This document shows, one piece after another, positions 47,906 through 56,651 of a stretch of DNA of 64,000 bases. Position 1 is the first letter of the stretch. Every line of letters starts with the position of its first letter. The translations under genes and the position numbers were made by a program. Source of the DNA: an uncultured bacterium (GTDB lineage Bacteria > Actinomycetota > Actinomycetes > S36-B12 > CAIYMF01); the NCBI GenBank assembly GCA_903826575.1, contig CAIKEU010000106.1, positions 1-64,000 on the forward strand, read 5' to 3'. Below the pieces are notes generated by a model. It was not told the DNA's origin, did no database searches, and saw nothing but the letters and a program-made list of their open reading frames with translations.

Positions 47906-49393
47906 ATGACGAGCGCAGCACCGCAAACGACGGCCCTGATCGGGCTCGACGGCGATGCTGCGTACCAAGCCATTGTGAGCCGTGATCGCCGCTTCGACGG
48001 TCGGTTGTGGTTCGGTGTCACGTCAACGGGAATTTATTGCCGACCGGTGTGCCCGGCCCAGACACCGCTGCAGGCGAACGTGCGGTTCTTCGCTGTACCA
48101 GCCGCAGCGGTTAGTTCGGGTTTCCGCGCGTGTAAGCGATGTCGGCCTGACTCCGCACCAGGCTCACGTCATTGGGACCATCGACATGATCTGACGGCGA
48201 AGGCGTTGAGGCTCATCGCCGATGGCCTCGTTGACGATGCTGGGGTTGCAGGGTTGGCGGCAACCTTGCATGTGAGCGAACGTCATGTTCATCGAACACT
48301 GGTTGCTGAGGTGGGAGCTAGCCCGCTACAGCTTGCCCAAAGTCGTCGAGCACAGACTGCACGGATGCTCCTTGAGCAGACTGACTTGACCGTATCCGAT
48401 GTAGCCTTCGCAGCGGGCTTTTCAAGCCTTCGTCAATTCAATGATGTGATCAAACGCGAGTTCGGTGCGCCACCCTCAGAACTGCGCACACCAGTTGGCT
48501 CTGCACTTGCAGCGACCGATCGACTGCTTGTTTTGCGCCTGCGATATCGACCTCCCTACGATGCGACGCAGATGGGCGAATTCCTTGCTGCCCGTGCGAT
48601 TCCGGGATTGGAAGTCCACACAGCGTCGACTTCGGGTTGGGTGCACCGTCGAGTCATTCAACTTCCGGCTCGGCCGGCGTCCGTCGACGTCTCGGTACAC
48701 GACGGCCATGTGCTCGTGCGGAGTGATTGCGACGTTCGGGACACCGCACAACTTGTCCGTAAGGTACGGCAGTGGCTGGATCTGAATGCCGACCCCGATT
48801 CGATCAATCACGTATTACGTCGCGACGAAACGATGCGTCGGCTCGTCGACGCCCGGCCTGGCATGCGGGTTCCGACAACTGTCGATCCGTGGGAAACGTT
48901 AGTGCGGGCGATCGTCGGCCAGCAGGTGTCCGTAAGTGGTGCGACCACAGTTTTGGGTCGGCTCGTCGCCGCCACGAGTGCGTCAACGCCAGACAACCTG
49001 GTGGCCTTCCCTGACGCGGCGTCGGTTGCAGAACTAGGTAGTGATCGCATCGCTAAACTGGGGATGCCTGGCGCGAGGGCGCGAACGATTTTTGGAGCAG
49101 CAGACGCTGTGGCACATGGGCGCATCGATCTGCGCAACCCCGACGTCGAATCCCTCCGAGCCGAGTTGCTCGCGATGCCCGGCCTTGGTCCGTGGACAGT
49201 GAATTACCTTCAGATGCGTGGGTTGGGGGACCCAGATGCCTTCCCGGAAACCGATTTGATCATCAAGCAAAACGCTCGGCGCTTAGGTCTGCCGGACAGT
49301 CCACGTCAACTGGCCGCCCATGCCAACAGGTGGAGCCCGTGGCGAGCATATGCAGCCCATCACATCTGGAGCATTCCGAAGGAGCAAACATGA
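47906..49393 (+). CDS. Ada-type methylphosphotriester domain/AraC HTH fused to AlkA-like DNA-3-methyladenine glycosylase
   Basis: 495 aa; 'SRDRRFDGRLWFGVTSTGIYCRPVCPAQ...FRACKRCRPDSAPGS'; AraC HTH 'LTVSDVAFAAGFSSLRQFNDVIKREFG'; AlkA HhH 'LLAMPGLGPWTVNYLQMRGLGDPDAFPETD'. Confidence 0.94.
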   Translation: MTSAAPQTTALIGLDGDAAYQAIVSRDRRFDGRLWFGVTSTGIYCRPVCPAQTPLQANVRFFAVPAAAVSSGFRACKRCRPDSAPGSRHWDHRHDLTAKALRLIADGLVDDAGVAGLAATLHVSERHVHRTLVAEVGASPLQLAQSRRAQTARMLLEQTDLTVSDVAFAAGFSSLRQFNDVIKREFGAPPSELRTPVGSALAATDRLLVLRLRYRPPYDATQMGEFLAARAIPGLEVHTASTSGWVHRRVIQLPARPASVDVSVHDGHVLVRSDCDVRDTAQLVRKVRQWLDLNADPDSINHVLRRDETMRRLVDARPGMRVPTTVDPWETLVRAIVGQQVSVSGATTVLGRLVAATSASTPDNLVAFPDAASVAELGSDRIAKLGMPGARARTIFGAADAVAHGRIDLRNPDVESLRAELLAMPGLGPWTVNYLQMRGLGDPDAFPETDLIIKQNARRLGLPDSPRQLAAHANRWSPWRAYAAHHIWSIPKEQT

Positions 49394-49935
49394 CAAACCA
49401 GGTAGCTGCCTCCCGTCAGCCGTTGGAGACGGCCTCGATCTGCATTCCCGGAGGGGAATTGACGATCGTTGTCGACCCTGCTGATGGTGCGGTAATTGCT
49501 TCGGGATTCACCTCCTTGGCGGCTCTGCTTGAACTCCTAACAGACACAGACGTAGGCCGAGGACAGCGCAAGGTTGCCGCATCTGCAGCAATCACACCGG
49601 TACTCCAGGCTTGCCGTTCCTACGCTCGAGGTGATCTAGCTGCGCTAGATGCGGTTCCTGTTCGTCAAACAGGGGGTCCATTCATCGAGCGTGCCCGAGC
49701 GGAGTTGCGCGGCATTCCCGCTGGGCAGACTGATAGTTATGCAGGGCTCGCAACTCGGGCGGGACGCCCGGCAGCGGTGCGAGCAGCCGGTCAGGCGTGC
49801 GCCACGAATAAAGTTGCCCCATTCGTCCCCTGCCACCGAATTCTTCGCTCCGACGGATCGCTCGGTGGCTACGCCTATGGCCTGCCGGTAAAGCGGGCAT
49901 TGCTGATTCACGAGGGCGTCGAACTCCCTGACTGA
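49390..49935 (+). CDS. ogt: Methylated-DNA--[protein]-cysteine S-methyltransferase
   Basis: 'AGLATRAGRPAAVRAAGQACATNKVAPFVPCHRILRSDGSLGGYAYGLPVKRALLIHEG' (PCHR active site). ATG 49390 overlaps the ada-alkA stop. Confidence 0.93.
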   Translation: MTNQVAASRQPLETASICIPGGELTIVVDPADGAVIASGFTSLAALLELLTDTDVGRGQRKVAASAAITPVLQACRSYARGDLAALDAVPVRQTGGPFIERARAELRGIPAGQTDSYAGLATRAGRPAAVRAAGQACATNKVAPFVPCHRILRSDGSLGGYAYGLPVKRALLIHEGVELPD

Positions 49936-49981
49936 TCAGCGTCGACCATCCATCTCGGGCCAATGGCTCTAGGCTGTACGA

Positions 49982-51031
49982 GTGACTCATGTGGTAGATC
50001 TGCGCAGCGACACTGTGACCCGTCCCTCGGCTGGAATGCGCGAGGCCATCGCCTCCGCCGATGTCGGTGATGACGTGTATGGCGAAGACCCAATGCTCAA
50101 CGAGATTGAGCAACGCGTCGCCGAGATGTTTGGACACGAGGCCGGCCTGTTCACCCCGACCGGTTCACTGGCCAACCAATTGGGCCTGCGCATGTTGGTC
50201 AAGCCAGGTGAAGAGATTGTCTGCGACTCCCAGGCCCACATCGTTCGTGCCGAGTTAGGTGCGGCGGCTGTGTTCAGTGGGATCACGTCGCGGACGTGGG
50301 AGACGCCTCGAGGAATCATCGAGGTCGATCAGATCAAGGGTTTTGTTCGCCCCGATGGCGGCCCGCATTTGGTGTCGACGACCGCGATCGCACTGGAGAA
50401 CACGCACAACTTCGGCGGTGGAACCATTCAGCCGATCGACCGAATGCATGCCGTTCGTAACTTCGCTACCTCGATCGGACTCGCAGTACACCTTGATGGT
50501 GCGCGATTGTGGAATGCCCATGTAGCCACGGGGGTCTCGCTGCGCGAGTATGGGACAACAGCCGACACGATTTCGGTGTGCCTGAGCAAGGGGTTGGGAG
50601 CGCCTGTCGGCTCGGTACTGGTTTCCACAGCCGAACGCATCGCCGGTGCGCGCGTTTGGCGCAAGCGCTACGGCGGCGGGATGCGTCAGGCCGGAGTGTT
50701 GGCCGCTGCTGGTTTGTACGCACTCGATCACAACATCGATCGGCTGAGCGAGGATCACGCGAGAGCTACTCGACTCGGTGAGGCGATTGCCGTTCTTAGC
50801 GAAGGCATCGTCGATCTCGATTCGGTGCAGACAAACATGGTCGTACTGGAATTAGCTGGCACTGGATGGAAGGCCGCTGAGCTGGCCGCGCAGGCACGTG
50901 AACAGGGTGTGCTCATCTCTGCACTTGGCCCCACCTTCGTGCGGTTAGTGACCCATCTCGACCTCGATGACGACGATATTGATCGCGCCATCGAGGTCGT
51001 CAGCTCGCTGCTCGCGTCGCGTTCGGCGTAG
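49982..51031 (+). CDS. Low-specificity L-threonine aldolase / beta-eliminating lyase family
   Basis: 349 aa; 'VVDLRSDTVTRPSAGMREAIASADVGDDVYGEDPMLNEIEQ', 'VHLDGARLWNAHVATG', 'SVCLSKGLGAPVGSVL'. Confidence 0.94.
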   Translation: MTHVVDLRSDTVTRPSAGMREAIASADVGDDVYGEDPMLNEIEQRVAEMFGHEAGLFTPTGSLANQLGLRMLVKPGEEIVCDSQAHIVRAELGAAAVFSGITSRTWETPRGIIEVDQIKGFVRPDGGPHLVSTTAIALENTHNFGGGTIQPIDRMHAVRNFATSIGLAVHLDGARLWNAHVATGVSLREYGTTADTISVCLSKGLGAPVGSVLVSTAERIAGARVWRKRYGGGMRQAGVLAAAGLYALDHNIDRLSEDHARATRLGEAIAVLSEGIVDLDSVQTNMVVLELAGTGWKAAELAAQAREQGVLISALGPTFVRLVTHLDLDDDDIDRAIEVVSSLLASRSA

Positions 51032-51034
51032 CGC

Positions 51035-52069
51035 TTAGGCCGGCGGTGCCGTCAACGTACGACCGGCGATCGGTGCCAATGCCTTGATACTGGAGGTCAG
51101 TTCGGCCAGATCTTCGGCCATAAGTGCCTGAGGTCCATCACATAATGCTGTTGCTGGATCAGGGTGAACATCCACGATGATGCCGTCGGCACCGATTGCG
51201 ATGGCTGCCCTCGATAGTGGGACGACGAGGTCACGTCGACCGCCGGAGTGGGACGGATCCACAACGACCGGAAGATGTGACAAGGAGTGCACGACCGGAA
51301 CCGCCGAAATGTCGAGGGTGTTTCTGGTGGCCTTCTCGAAGGTACGAATCCCACGCTCGCACAGGACGATCTCGAGATTGCCGCGTTGCGCGATGTATTC
51401 AGCGGCCATCAACCACTCTTCGATCGTCGAACTCATGCCGCGCTTGAGCATCACGGGTTTCCCAGCCGCGCCAACTGCTTGCAAGAGGGCGAAGTTCTGC
51501 GCGTTCCTAGTACCTACTTGCAGCATGTCGGCGTAAGACGCGACCACATCGACATCGGCAACATCGACGACCTCGGTGACGATTGGCAGACCAGTTTCGG
51601 CCCGTACGTCGGCAAGAATGCGAAGACCCGCCTCGCCGAGTCCTTGGAACGCGTAGGGCGATGATCGGGGCTTGTAAGCACCTCCACGCAGCAGGCTGGC
51701 ACCGGCAGCTTTTGCCATCTGTGCGGCCGCCAGTGTCTGCTCGGGCGTCTCGACGGCGCAGGGGCCGGCAATGAGGGTAAATGTTCTAGGACCGATTGGC
51801 GCCCGGCTTGTGCCGACCATCACGGTTGACTTCTCCGGGTGGTGATCGCGTGAGACCAGTTTGAACGGGGTGGAGATTCGCACCACCCGCTGAACGCCGT
51901 CGAAGGCCAGGAGATTTAGATCCTCGAACAGGTCAAGATCGCCGACAAGGCCGATGATTGTGCGCCGTTCCCCGCGGCTGACAAACGCTTGACCGCCCAC
52001 GCCGGTGACTTTCGAAACGACGGCATTGATGTTGACCTCAGTGGCCGATGGGCTAAGGACGATAACCAT
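51035..52069 (-). CDS. 3-deoxy-7-phosphoheptulonate synthase, type I-beta with N-terminal regulatory-like domain
   Basis: 344 aa; 'FTLIAGPCAVETPEQTLAAAQMAKAAGASLLRGGAYKPRSSPYAFQGLG', 'VVVDPSHSGGRRDLVVPLSRAAIAIGADGIIVDVHPDP'. Confidence 0.95.
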   Translation of the reverse strand: MVIVLSPSATEVNINAVVSKVTGVGGQAFVSRGERRTIIGLVGDLDLFEDLNLLAFDGVQRVVRISTPFKLVSRDHHPEKSTVMVGTSRAPIGPRTFTLIAGPCAVETPEQTLAAAQMAKAAGASLLRGGAYKPRSSPYAFQGLGEAGLRILADVRAETGLPIVTEVVDVADVDVVASYADMLQVGTRNAQNFALLQAVGAAGKPVMLKRGMSSTIEEWLMAAEYIAQRGNLEIVLCERGIRTFEKATRNTLDISAVPVVHSLSHLPVVVDPSHSGGRRDLVVPLSRAAIAIGADGIIVDVHPDPATALCDGPQALMAEDLAELTSSIKALAPIAGRTLTAPPA

Positions 52070-52109
52070 GTTCGAACTTCTCTCGATTGGAAGGAGTGCG
52101 CAGTTGCCG

Positions 52110-52146
52110 CAAGCAAAAAGCCCCGGCCAAAGGCGCGGGGCTTGAT
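52110..52146 (-). terminator. Attenuator terminator hairpin upstream of the type I DAHP synthase
   Basis: Minus strand: AAGCCCCG cgcctttggc CGGGGCTTTTTGC; 8-bp GC-rich stem followed by a U-tract. Confidence 0.85.
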
Positions 52147-52162
52147 GAGTGGACGCGAACGA

Positions 52163-52219
52163 CTAGACCGCCCACCCGGTAACCCCGGGTCGGTAGCCAT
52201 AAAAATATGTCGAACGCAT
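52163..52219 (-). CDS. Aromatic leader peptide (putative attenuator) MRSTYFYGYRPGVTGWAV*
   Basis: 18-codon ORF preceded by AGGATGG, followed by the terminator hairpin at 52110-52146 and the DAHP synthase gene. Residues include Y-F-Y-G-Y and W. Confidence 0.82.
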   Translation of the reverse strand: MRSTYFYGYRPGVTGWAV

Positions 52220-52229
52220 AGTCGCCATC

Positions 52230-54110
52230 CTAGACGACGTCGATGCTGATCGTCGATCCCCATGGCAGTTCGGTGCCGACTGGTTCAGATTGGCGAACAA
52301 CTCGACCGAAGGGTGCGATCCCGAGCGGGTACGTAACGGTGACCTTGAATCCCAAGCCGGTCAGCGTGGAACGTGCGTCAGCTTCAGCGGTCTTATAGAG
52401 ATCCGGCACGGTGATCAGGGGCGGCCCTTTACTGACAACGAGAGAGACCGAGTCACCGCGGTTGACCTTGGATCCCGCCGACGGATCGGTAGAGATGACG
52501 TGGCCGGTTGGAACCGTCTTGCTGTATTCGCGGCTCACCGAATATGTCAGGCCCGCGTTGGTCAAAGTTTTTTCGGCGCCGCTCAAGGATCGTCCGGCCA
52601 GATTCGGAACGGGCACTGGGGCTGGGCCCTTAGACACGATCAACGTCACTTGTTGATTGCGCTTGAGTTTCTGACTTGCTGGCGGATTTGTGCCAACAAC
52701 CTTTCCCTTGGGAATTTTTTCGTCATATGTCGTGGTTTGGCCGCCGACCGTGAGTGAACTGTCGGTGATGGCGGCAGTTGCATCAGCCACTGACATCCCA
52801 GCCACCTGAGGAATCGCATATCGCTCAAGGCCTTTGGAGACGATCGCGGTGACGTTAGAGCCGTCACGAACGTCTACTCCAGCAGTCGGATTCGTCGAAA
52901 TAATCTGACCGACAGGAACAACTTCGCTGAATTGCTGGCCGGCCACGGACAACGTCAGGTTTAGGGGCTTGAGCCTGGCTTGGGCGGCGGTGGTTGTGAG
53001 ACCAGTGACGCTCGGGACCGCAACTTTCTTTCCCACGCCCAGGAACCATGCGGCACCCGCAACGAGTGCGGCGATGACGCTAAAGATCAGCAGCGCAATG
53101 ACACCTTTGCGTTTATTGCGAGGTGCGCGAGTTACCTGCGGGGGAGCGTCCAGCGAGTTCTGAACGATCGGACCGGTCTGCATCGTGGCAAGCGGAACAA
53201 TCAGCGTTGATGCGTTCGATCCGCCGAGATCGAACGGTCGCGGTGCCGGAAGTGCAGAACGGATCCGGCGCACATCGGCGAGGAAACTTCCTGCATCGCG
53301 GTAGCGCAGATCGGGGTCTCGTTCGGTTGCGCGCGCCACGAGTGCATCGACCTCGGCGGTGATTCCTGGCCGGATGCTCGAGGGAACGGGTACCACCGCG
53401 TTGACATGTTGATAGGCCACGGCAAGCGGAGTTTCACCGGCGAAGGGAACGGCCCCCGTGATCATTTCGTAGAGCAGGATTCCGGCGCCGTACACGTCGC
53501 TACGCGCATCGGCGATTCCGCGCTGGACTTGCTCCGGCGACAAATACGCCACAGTTCCGATCAGTAGTCCTTGGGTAGCCGCGGTGGCATTACCTGCGGT
53601 GATCGCGCGTGCCAAACCAAAGTCGGCGACCTTCACTCGACCGTCATCGGTGAGTAGGACGTTTTCGGGTTTGACGTCACGATGCACGAAGCCGGCTGCG
53701 TGAGCCGCATCGAGAGCCTGCAGCACTGGGTCCAGAATCGTCAGGGCCTGCTCAGGGGTAAGGCGACCGAACTCACGCAGCACATCGCGCACCGTGCGAC
53801 CCGGTACGTACTCCATGACGAGGTAGATCAGACCGCTGTCTTCACCCTGATCGTAAACAGCCACAACATGTTGATCACTGAGCCGTGCTGCGGATTTGGC
53901 TTCGCGAACGAACCGCGAGACAAACGCGTTATCTTCGGCCAGCGAGGCATGCATGATTTTGATCGCGACGTGCCGATCAAGGCGAAGATCTGTCGCCGAA
54001 TAAACCGTAGCCATCCCACCGCGGGCGATCCGATCTTCAATTCGGTATCGGCCGTCGAGAGTTCGCCCGACCAGTGGGTCAGCGACGGCGGTTTTTGCGG
54101 ACGACTCCAT
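52230..54110 (-). CDS. Ser/Thr protein kinase with four PASTA domains (PknB/Stk1 family)
   Basis: Kinase motifs 'FVHRDVKPENVLL', 'KVADFGLARA'; TM helix; four PASTA units beginning AVPSVTG, AIPQVAG, PVPNLAG, TVPDLYK. Start at 54110 or 54134. Confidence 0.95.
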   Translation of the reverse strand: MESSAKTAVADPLVGRTLDGRYRIEDRIARGGMATVYSATDLRLDRHVAIKIMHASLAEDNAFVSRFVREAKSAARLSDQHVVAVYDQGEDSGLIYLVMEYVPGRTVRDVLREFGRLTPEQALTILDPVLQALDAAHAAGFVHRDVKPENVLLTDDGRVKVADFGLARAITAGNATAATQGLLIGTVAYLSPEQVQRGIADARSDVYGAGILLYEMITGAVPFAGETPLAVAYQHVNAVVPVPSSIRPGITAEVDALVARATERDPDLRYRDAGSFLADVRRIRSALPAPRPFDLGGSNASTLIVPLATMQTGPIVQNSLDAPPQVTRAPRNKRKGVIALLIFSVIAALVAGAAWFLGVGKKVAVPSVTGLTTTAAQARLKPLNLTLSVAGQQFSEVVPVGQIISTNPTAGVDVRDGSNVTAIVSKGLERYAIPQVAGMSVADATAAITDSSLTVGGQTTTYDEKIPKGKVVGTNPPASQKLKRNQQVTLIVSKGPAPVPVPNLAGRSLSGAEKTLTNAGLTYSVSREYSKTVPTGHVISTDPSAGSKVNRGDSVSLVVSKGPPLITVPDLYKTAEADARSTLTGLGFKVTVTYPLGIAPFGRVVRQSEPVGTELPWGSTISIDVV

Positions 54111-54311
54111 AATTGTTGAGTCTACGTAGGACATGCCGCAGGAAGGGTCTGGCGCGCCGATTTGTCCGATTGTGATGTGCGAGCGATGCGGCTCCGCGAT
54201 GCGAGCGATGACAGCGATGCGGCCCATTTCTGCGAACTCGTCGTCATCACGGCAGGATGTACATATGGTCTCTCGAAAAGCGCCCCTCGTGTGGTCCTTC
54301 GGGATGGTGTT

Positions 54312-54680
54312 GTGAGCCATCTGGCCTACGTGGCCGTGCTTGTCTTCATCCTGATCGGCGCGGGTTGGCTTGAAGTCGCCATGCGCACTCGGGTCTTTTC
54401 CAAGTGGCGTCGAATGATCCTGACCATCGTTCCGGTGGTCGTGATCTTCAGTGCTTGGGACGTATACGCAATTGCACAGGGGCACTGGAGTTTTGACTGG
54501 GCGCACGTCACCGGGGTGGTTTTCCCGGGTGGTCTTCCGCTGGACGAGGTGTTGTTCTTCATCGTCGTGCCCATAGCGGCCATTCTGACGCTAGAGGCGG
54601 TTCGAGCGGTTAAGCGCTGGCAGGTTGGTGACGAGCCGGCTGATGAGATCGTCAACGGTAGTCGGATGGGGGAGTTATGA
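54312..54680 (+). CDS. crtYc: Lycopene cyclase domain protein (CrtYc-type subunit)
   Basis: Small 3-TM protein with 'GVVFPGGLPLDEVLFFIVVPIAAILTLEAVR' (PxDE); directly followed by a second cyclase-domain ORF. Confidence 0.88.
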   Translation: MSHLAYVAVLVFILIGAGWLEVAMRTRVFSKWRRMILTIVPVVVIFSAWDVYAIAQGHWSFDWAHVTGVVFPGGLPLDEVLFFIVVPIAAILTLEAVRAVKRWQVGDEPADEIVNGSRMGEL

Positions 54681-55096
54681 CATACACCCAGCTGGCCGTC
54701 GTGGGGGTTTTTGTGGCAGTGGCGATTGATCTGTTTGTTTTTCGTACCGGATTAGTTCGGCGTCGAGCATTCTGGGCCTCGTACGCGATCATCTTCTTGT
54801 TCCAACTCCTCACCAATGGCATCCTGACGGGCCTGCGCATCGTCCGCTACGACGGTGCGGCAATCATCGGCTCCTCGACGGCTGCGGACTCCACTCCAGC
54901 GTTCATCGGCGATGGACGTATTGCATACGCGCCGGTGGAGGATCTACTTTTCGGCTTCGCACTTGTGGTGTTTGCTCTGTCACTATGGGTGTTCTGGGGA
55001 CGCCGGAATGTTCAGCGGACGCCGTACTCGGGACCGCCACGCATTCCCTATCCCGGCGCCCAGCAAGATCCGCGGTTAGGAGCCGGTGGGAAATAG
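54677..55096 (+). CDS. crtYd: Lycopene cyclase domain protein (CrtYd-type subunit)
   Basis: 139 aa; 'FLFQLLTNGILTGLRIVRYDGAAIIG' and 'IAYAPVEDLLFGFALVVFALSLWVFWGRR' (PxED); overlaps crtYc. Confidence 0.88.
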   Translation: MTYTQLAVVGVFVAVAIDLFVFRTGLVRRRAFWASYAIIFLFQLLTNGILTGLRIVRYDGAAIIGSSTAADSTPAFIGDGRIAYAPVEDLLFGFALVVFALSLWVFWGRRNVQRTPYSGPPRIPYPGAQQDPRLGAGGK

Positions 55097-56029
55097 ACCC
55101 TGCGTATGTCCGGCACCGTATCGTTTGCTGGCCACAACGGCTCGACCCAAAGCGGGTAATGCGACAGCTAGACGACGACGCTTCGACACCGTTGCACGCT
55201 GGGTAAAGACTTGGTAATTAATGTCTTCGACCGCGTCGACGATTCCGCAGTAGAGGATTCGGGCCGCTTCGATGCACGGTTGCGACGACGGGTGCAGCAT
55301 CGCGATCCCTGCTCTGGATTGCTCCTCGAGTTGGCGCACGCGAGCGATCTGAAACTCGAGAGCGGCTCGAATGTCGGGGGTGAGAATCCGGCGTTCAAGG
55401 TCTGCGCGTCCAACATTGAATCGGGCTAAGTCGTCTAGCGGGAGATACACCCGGCCTCGATCCAGGTCCTCACCAACATCGCGAACGAAGTTCGCCAACT
55501 GGAACGCAACCCCGAGATCCTTGGCACGGTCGAATGCCTCGGGCGCAGTGGGTTCAAGAATCGGGACCATCTGCAGCCCAATGACCGCTGCGGATCCGTA
55601 AACGTATTCGTAGAGATCGTCGTATGTCTGGTAGTGAGTGACCGTCAAATCCATTTTCATCGAATGGATGAAGGCGTGGAAGTACTCGATCGGAATGTTC
55701 CAACGCAGAACCGTATCGACAACCGCCATGCAGACCGGATCGTCGCTGTGGCCGCGGGCAAGATCGACGAAGAACTTATCTGCCCAGCTATCAAGCCACT
55801 CTGCCTTTTGCGCATCACCTAGTGTGGACGCGAGGTCGTCGACAATCTCGTCGGCGTATCGAGCGAATCCGTAAAGCGCGTGCACGTAGGGGCGCTTAGC
55901 TGCGGGAAGCAGAAGGGTCGCCAGGTAATACGTCTTACCATGGTCCGCGTTGAGTTGGCGGCAGCGCTCATAGGAATCGCGCATCGCCGGGTTGGTCACC
56001 CCGGCGAGATCCAGCTCATGTGCGCTCAT
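55076..56029 (-). CDS. crtB: Phytoene synthase
   Basis: 317 aa; 'HGKTYYLATLLLPAAKRPYVHALYGFARYADEIVDD' and 'LGVAFQLANFVRDVGEDLDRGRVYLPLDDL'. Confidence 0.95.
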   Translation of the reverse strand: MSAHELDLAGVTNPAMRDSYERCRQLNADHGKTYYLATLLLPAAKRPYVHALYGFARYADEIVDDLASTLGDAQKAEWLDSWADKFFVDLARGHSDDPVCMAVVDTVLRWNIPIEYFHAFIHSMKMDLTVTHYQTYDDLYEYVYGSAAVIGLQMVPILEPTAPEAFDRAKDLGVAFQLANFVRDVGEDLDRGRVYLPLDDLARFNVGRADLERRILTPDIRAALEFQIARVRQLEEQSRAGIAMLHPSSQPCIEAARILYCGIVDAVEDINYQVFTQRATVSKRRRLAVALPALGRAVVASKRYGAGHTQGLFPTGS

Positions 56030-56087
56030 GGGTAAATCTTTGCATTGACGGCAGGAAGTTGCGTCGCCGCCGTGGGACGATACGTGA

Positions 56088-56651
56088 GTGCTGAGTCAAG
56101 CGGGGGTGCCGCATCGTCGTCATGGTGTGTCTAAGGCCGTTATTGCATCGGTAGGTTGCCTCGTCGCGGTGCTCGTCTCGCTGGCGGGCTGCGGCAAAGG
56201 TGCAAGTCCACAGGCGCCCCTTCCCGCTTCGGTATTCCCATCATCCAATGTGCCCGCCGCGACCAGCAGTGCACCGGCACCAAGTGCGAGCCGGACGTCG
56301 TCTGCTTCTCCCACGCCGACGATGGCCGGGCCGACCTTGGCGCCGGCCTTGCCCTCCTCAAACCTGCCGACAATGACGGTGGCGCAGTTGCCGCCGGAGG
56401 GACGTACGACACTGGTGCTGATCGCATCGAATGGGCCGTTCCCGTATCGCAAAGATGGGGTGGTCTTTAGTAATCGAGAACGCCGACTGCCGAAGCAGGA
56501 TTACGGGTGGTACCACGAGTACACAGTTGTTACGCCGGGCTCGTCAGATCGCGGTGCTCGTCGCATTATCAGTGGGCGTAATGGCGAGCGTTACTACACC
56601 GCAGACCACTACGGGAGTTTCCGTGAAGTAATTCAAGGGGAGTCAGTATAA
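56088..56651 (+). CDS. Barnase/RNase Sa-like guanyl-specific ribonuclease with lipoprotein signal
   Basis: 187 aa; lipobox 'VSLAGCGKG'; Pro/Ser-rich linker; catalytic region 'FSNRERRLPKQDYGWYHEYTVVTPGSSDRGARRIISGRNGERYYTADHYGSFREV'. Confidence 0.88.
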   Translation: MLSQAGVPHRRHGVSKAVIASVGCLVAVLVSLAGCGKGASPQAPLPASVFPSSNVPAATSSAPAPSASRTSSASPTPTMAGPTLAPALPSSNLPTMTVAQLPPEGRTTLVLIASNGPFPYRKDGVVFSNRERRLPKQDYGWYHEYTVVTPGSSDRGARRIISGRNGERYYTADHYGSFREVIQGESV

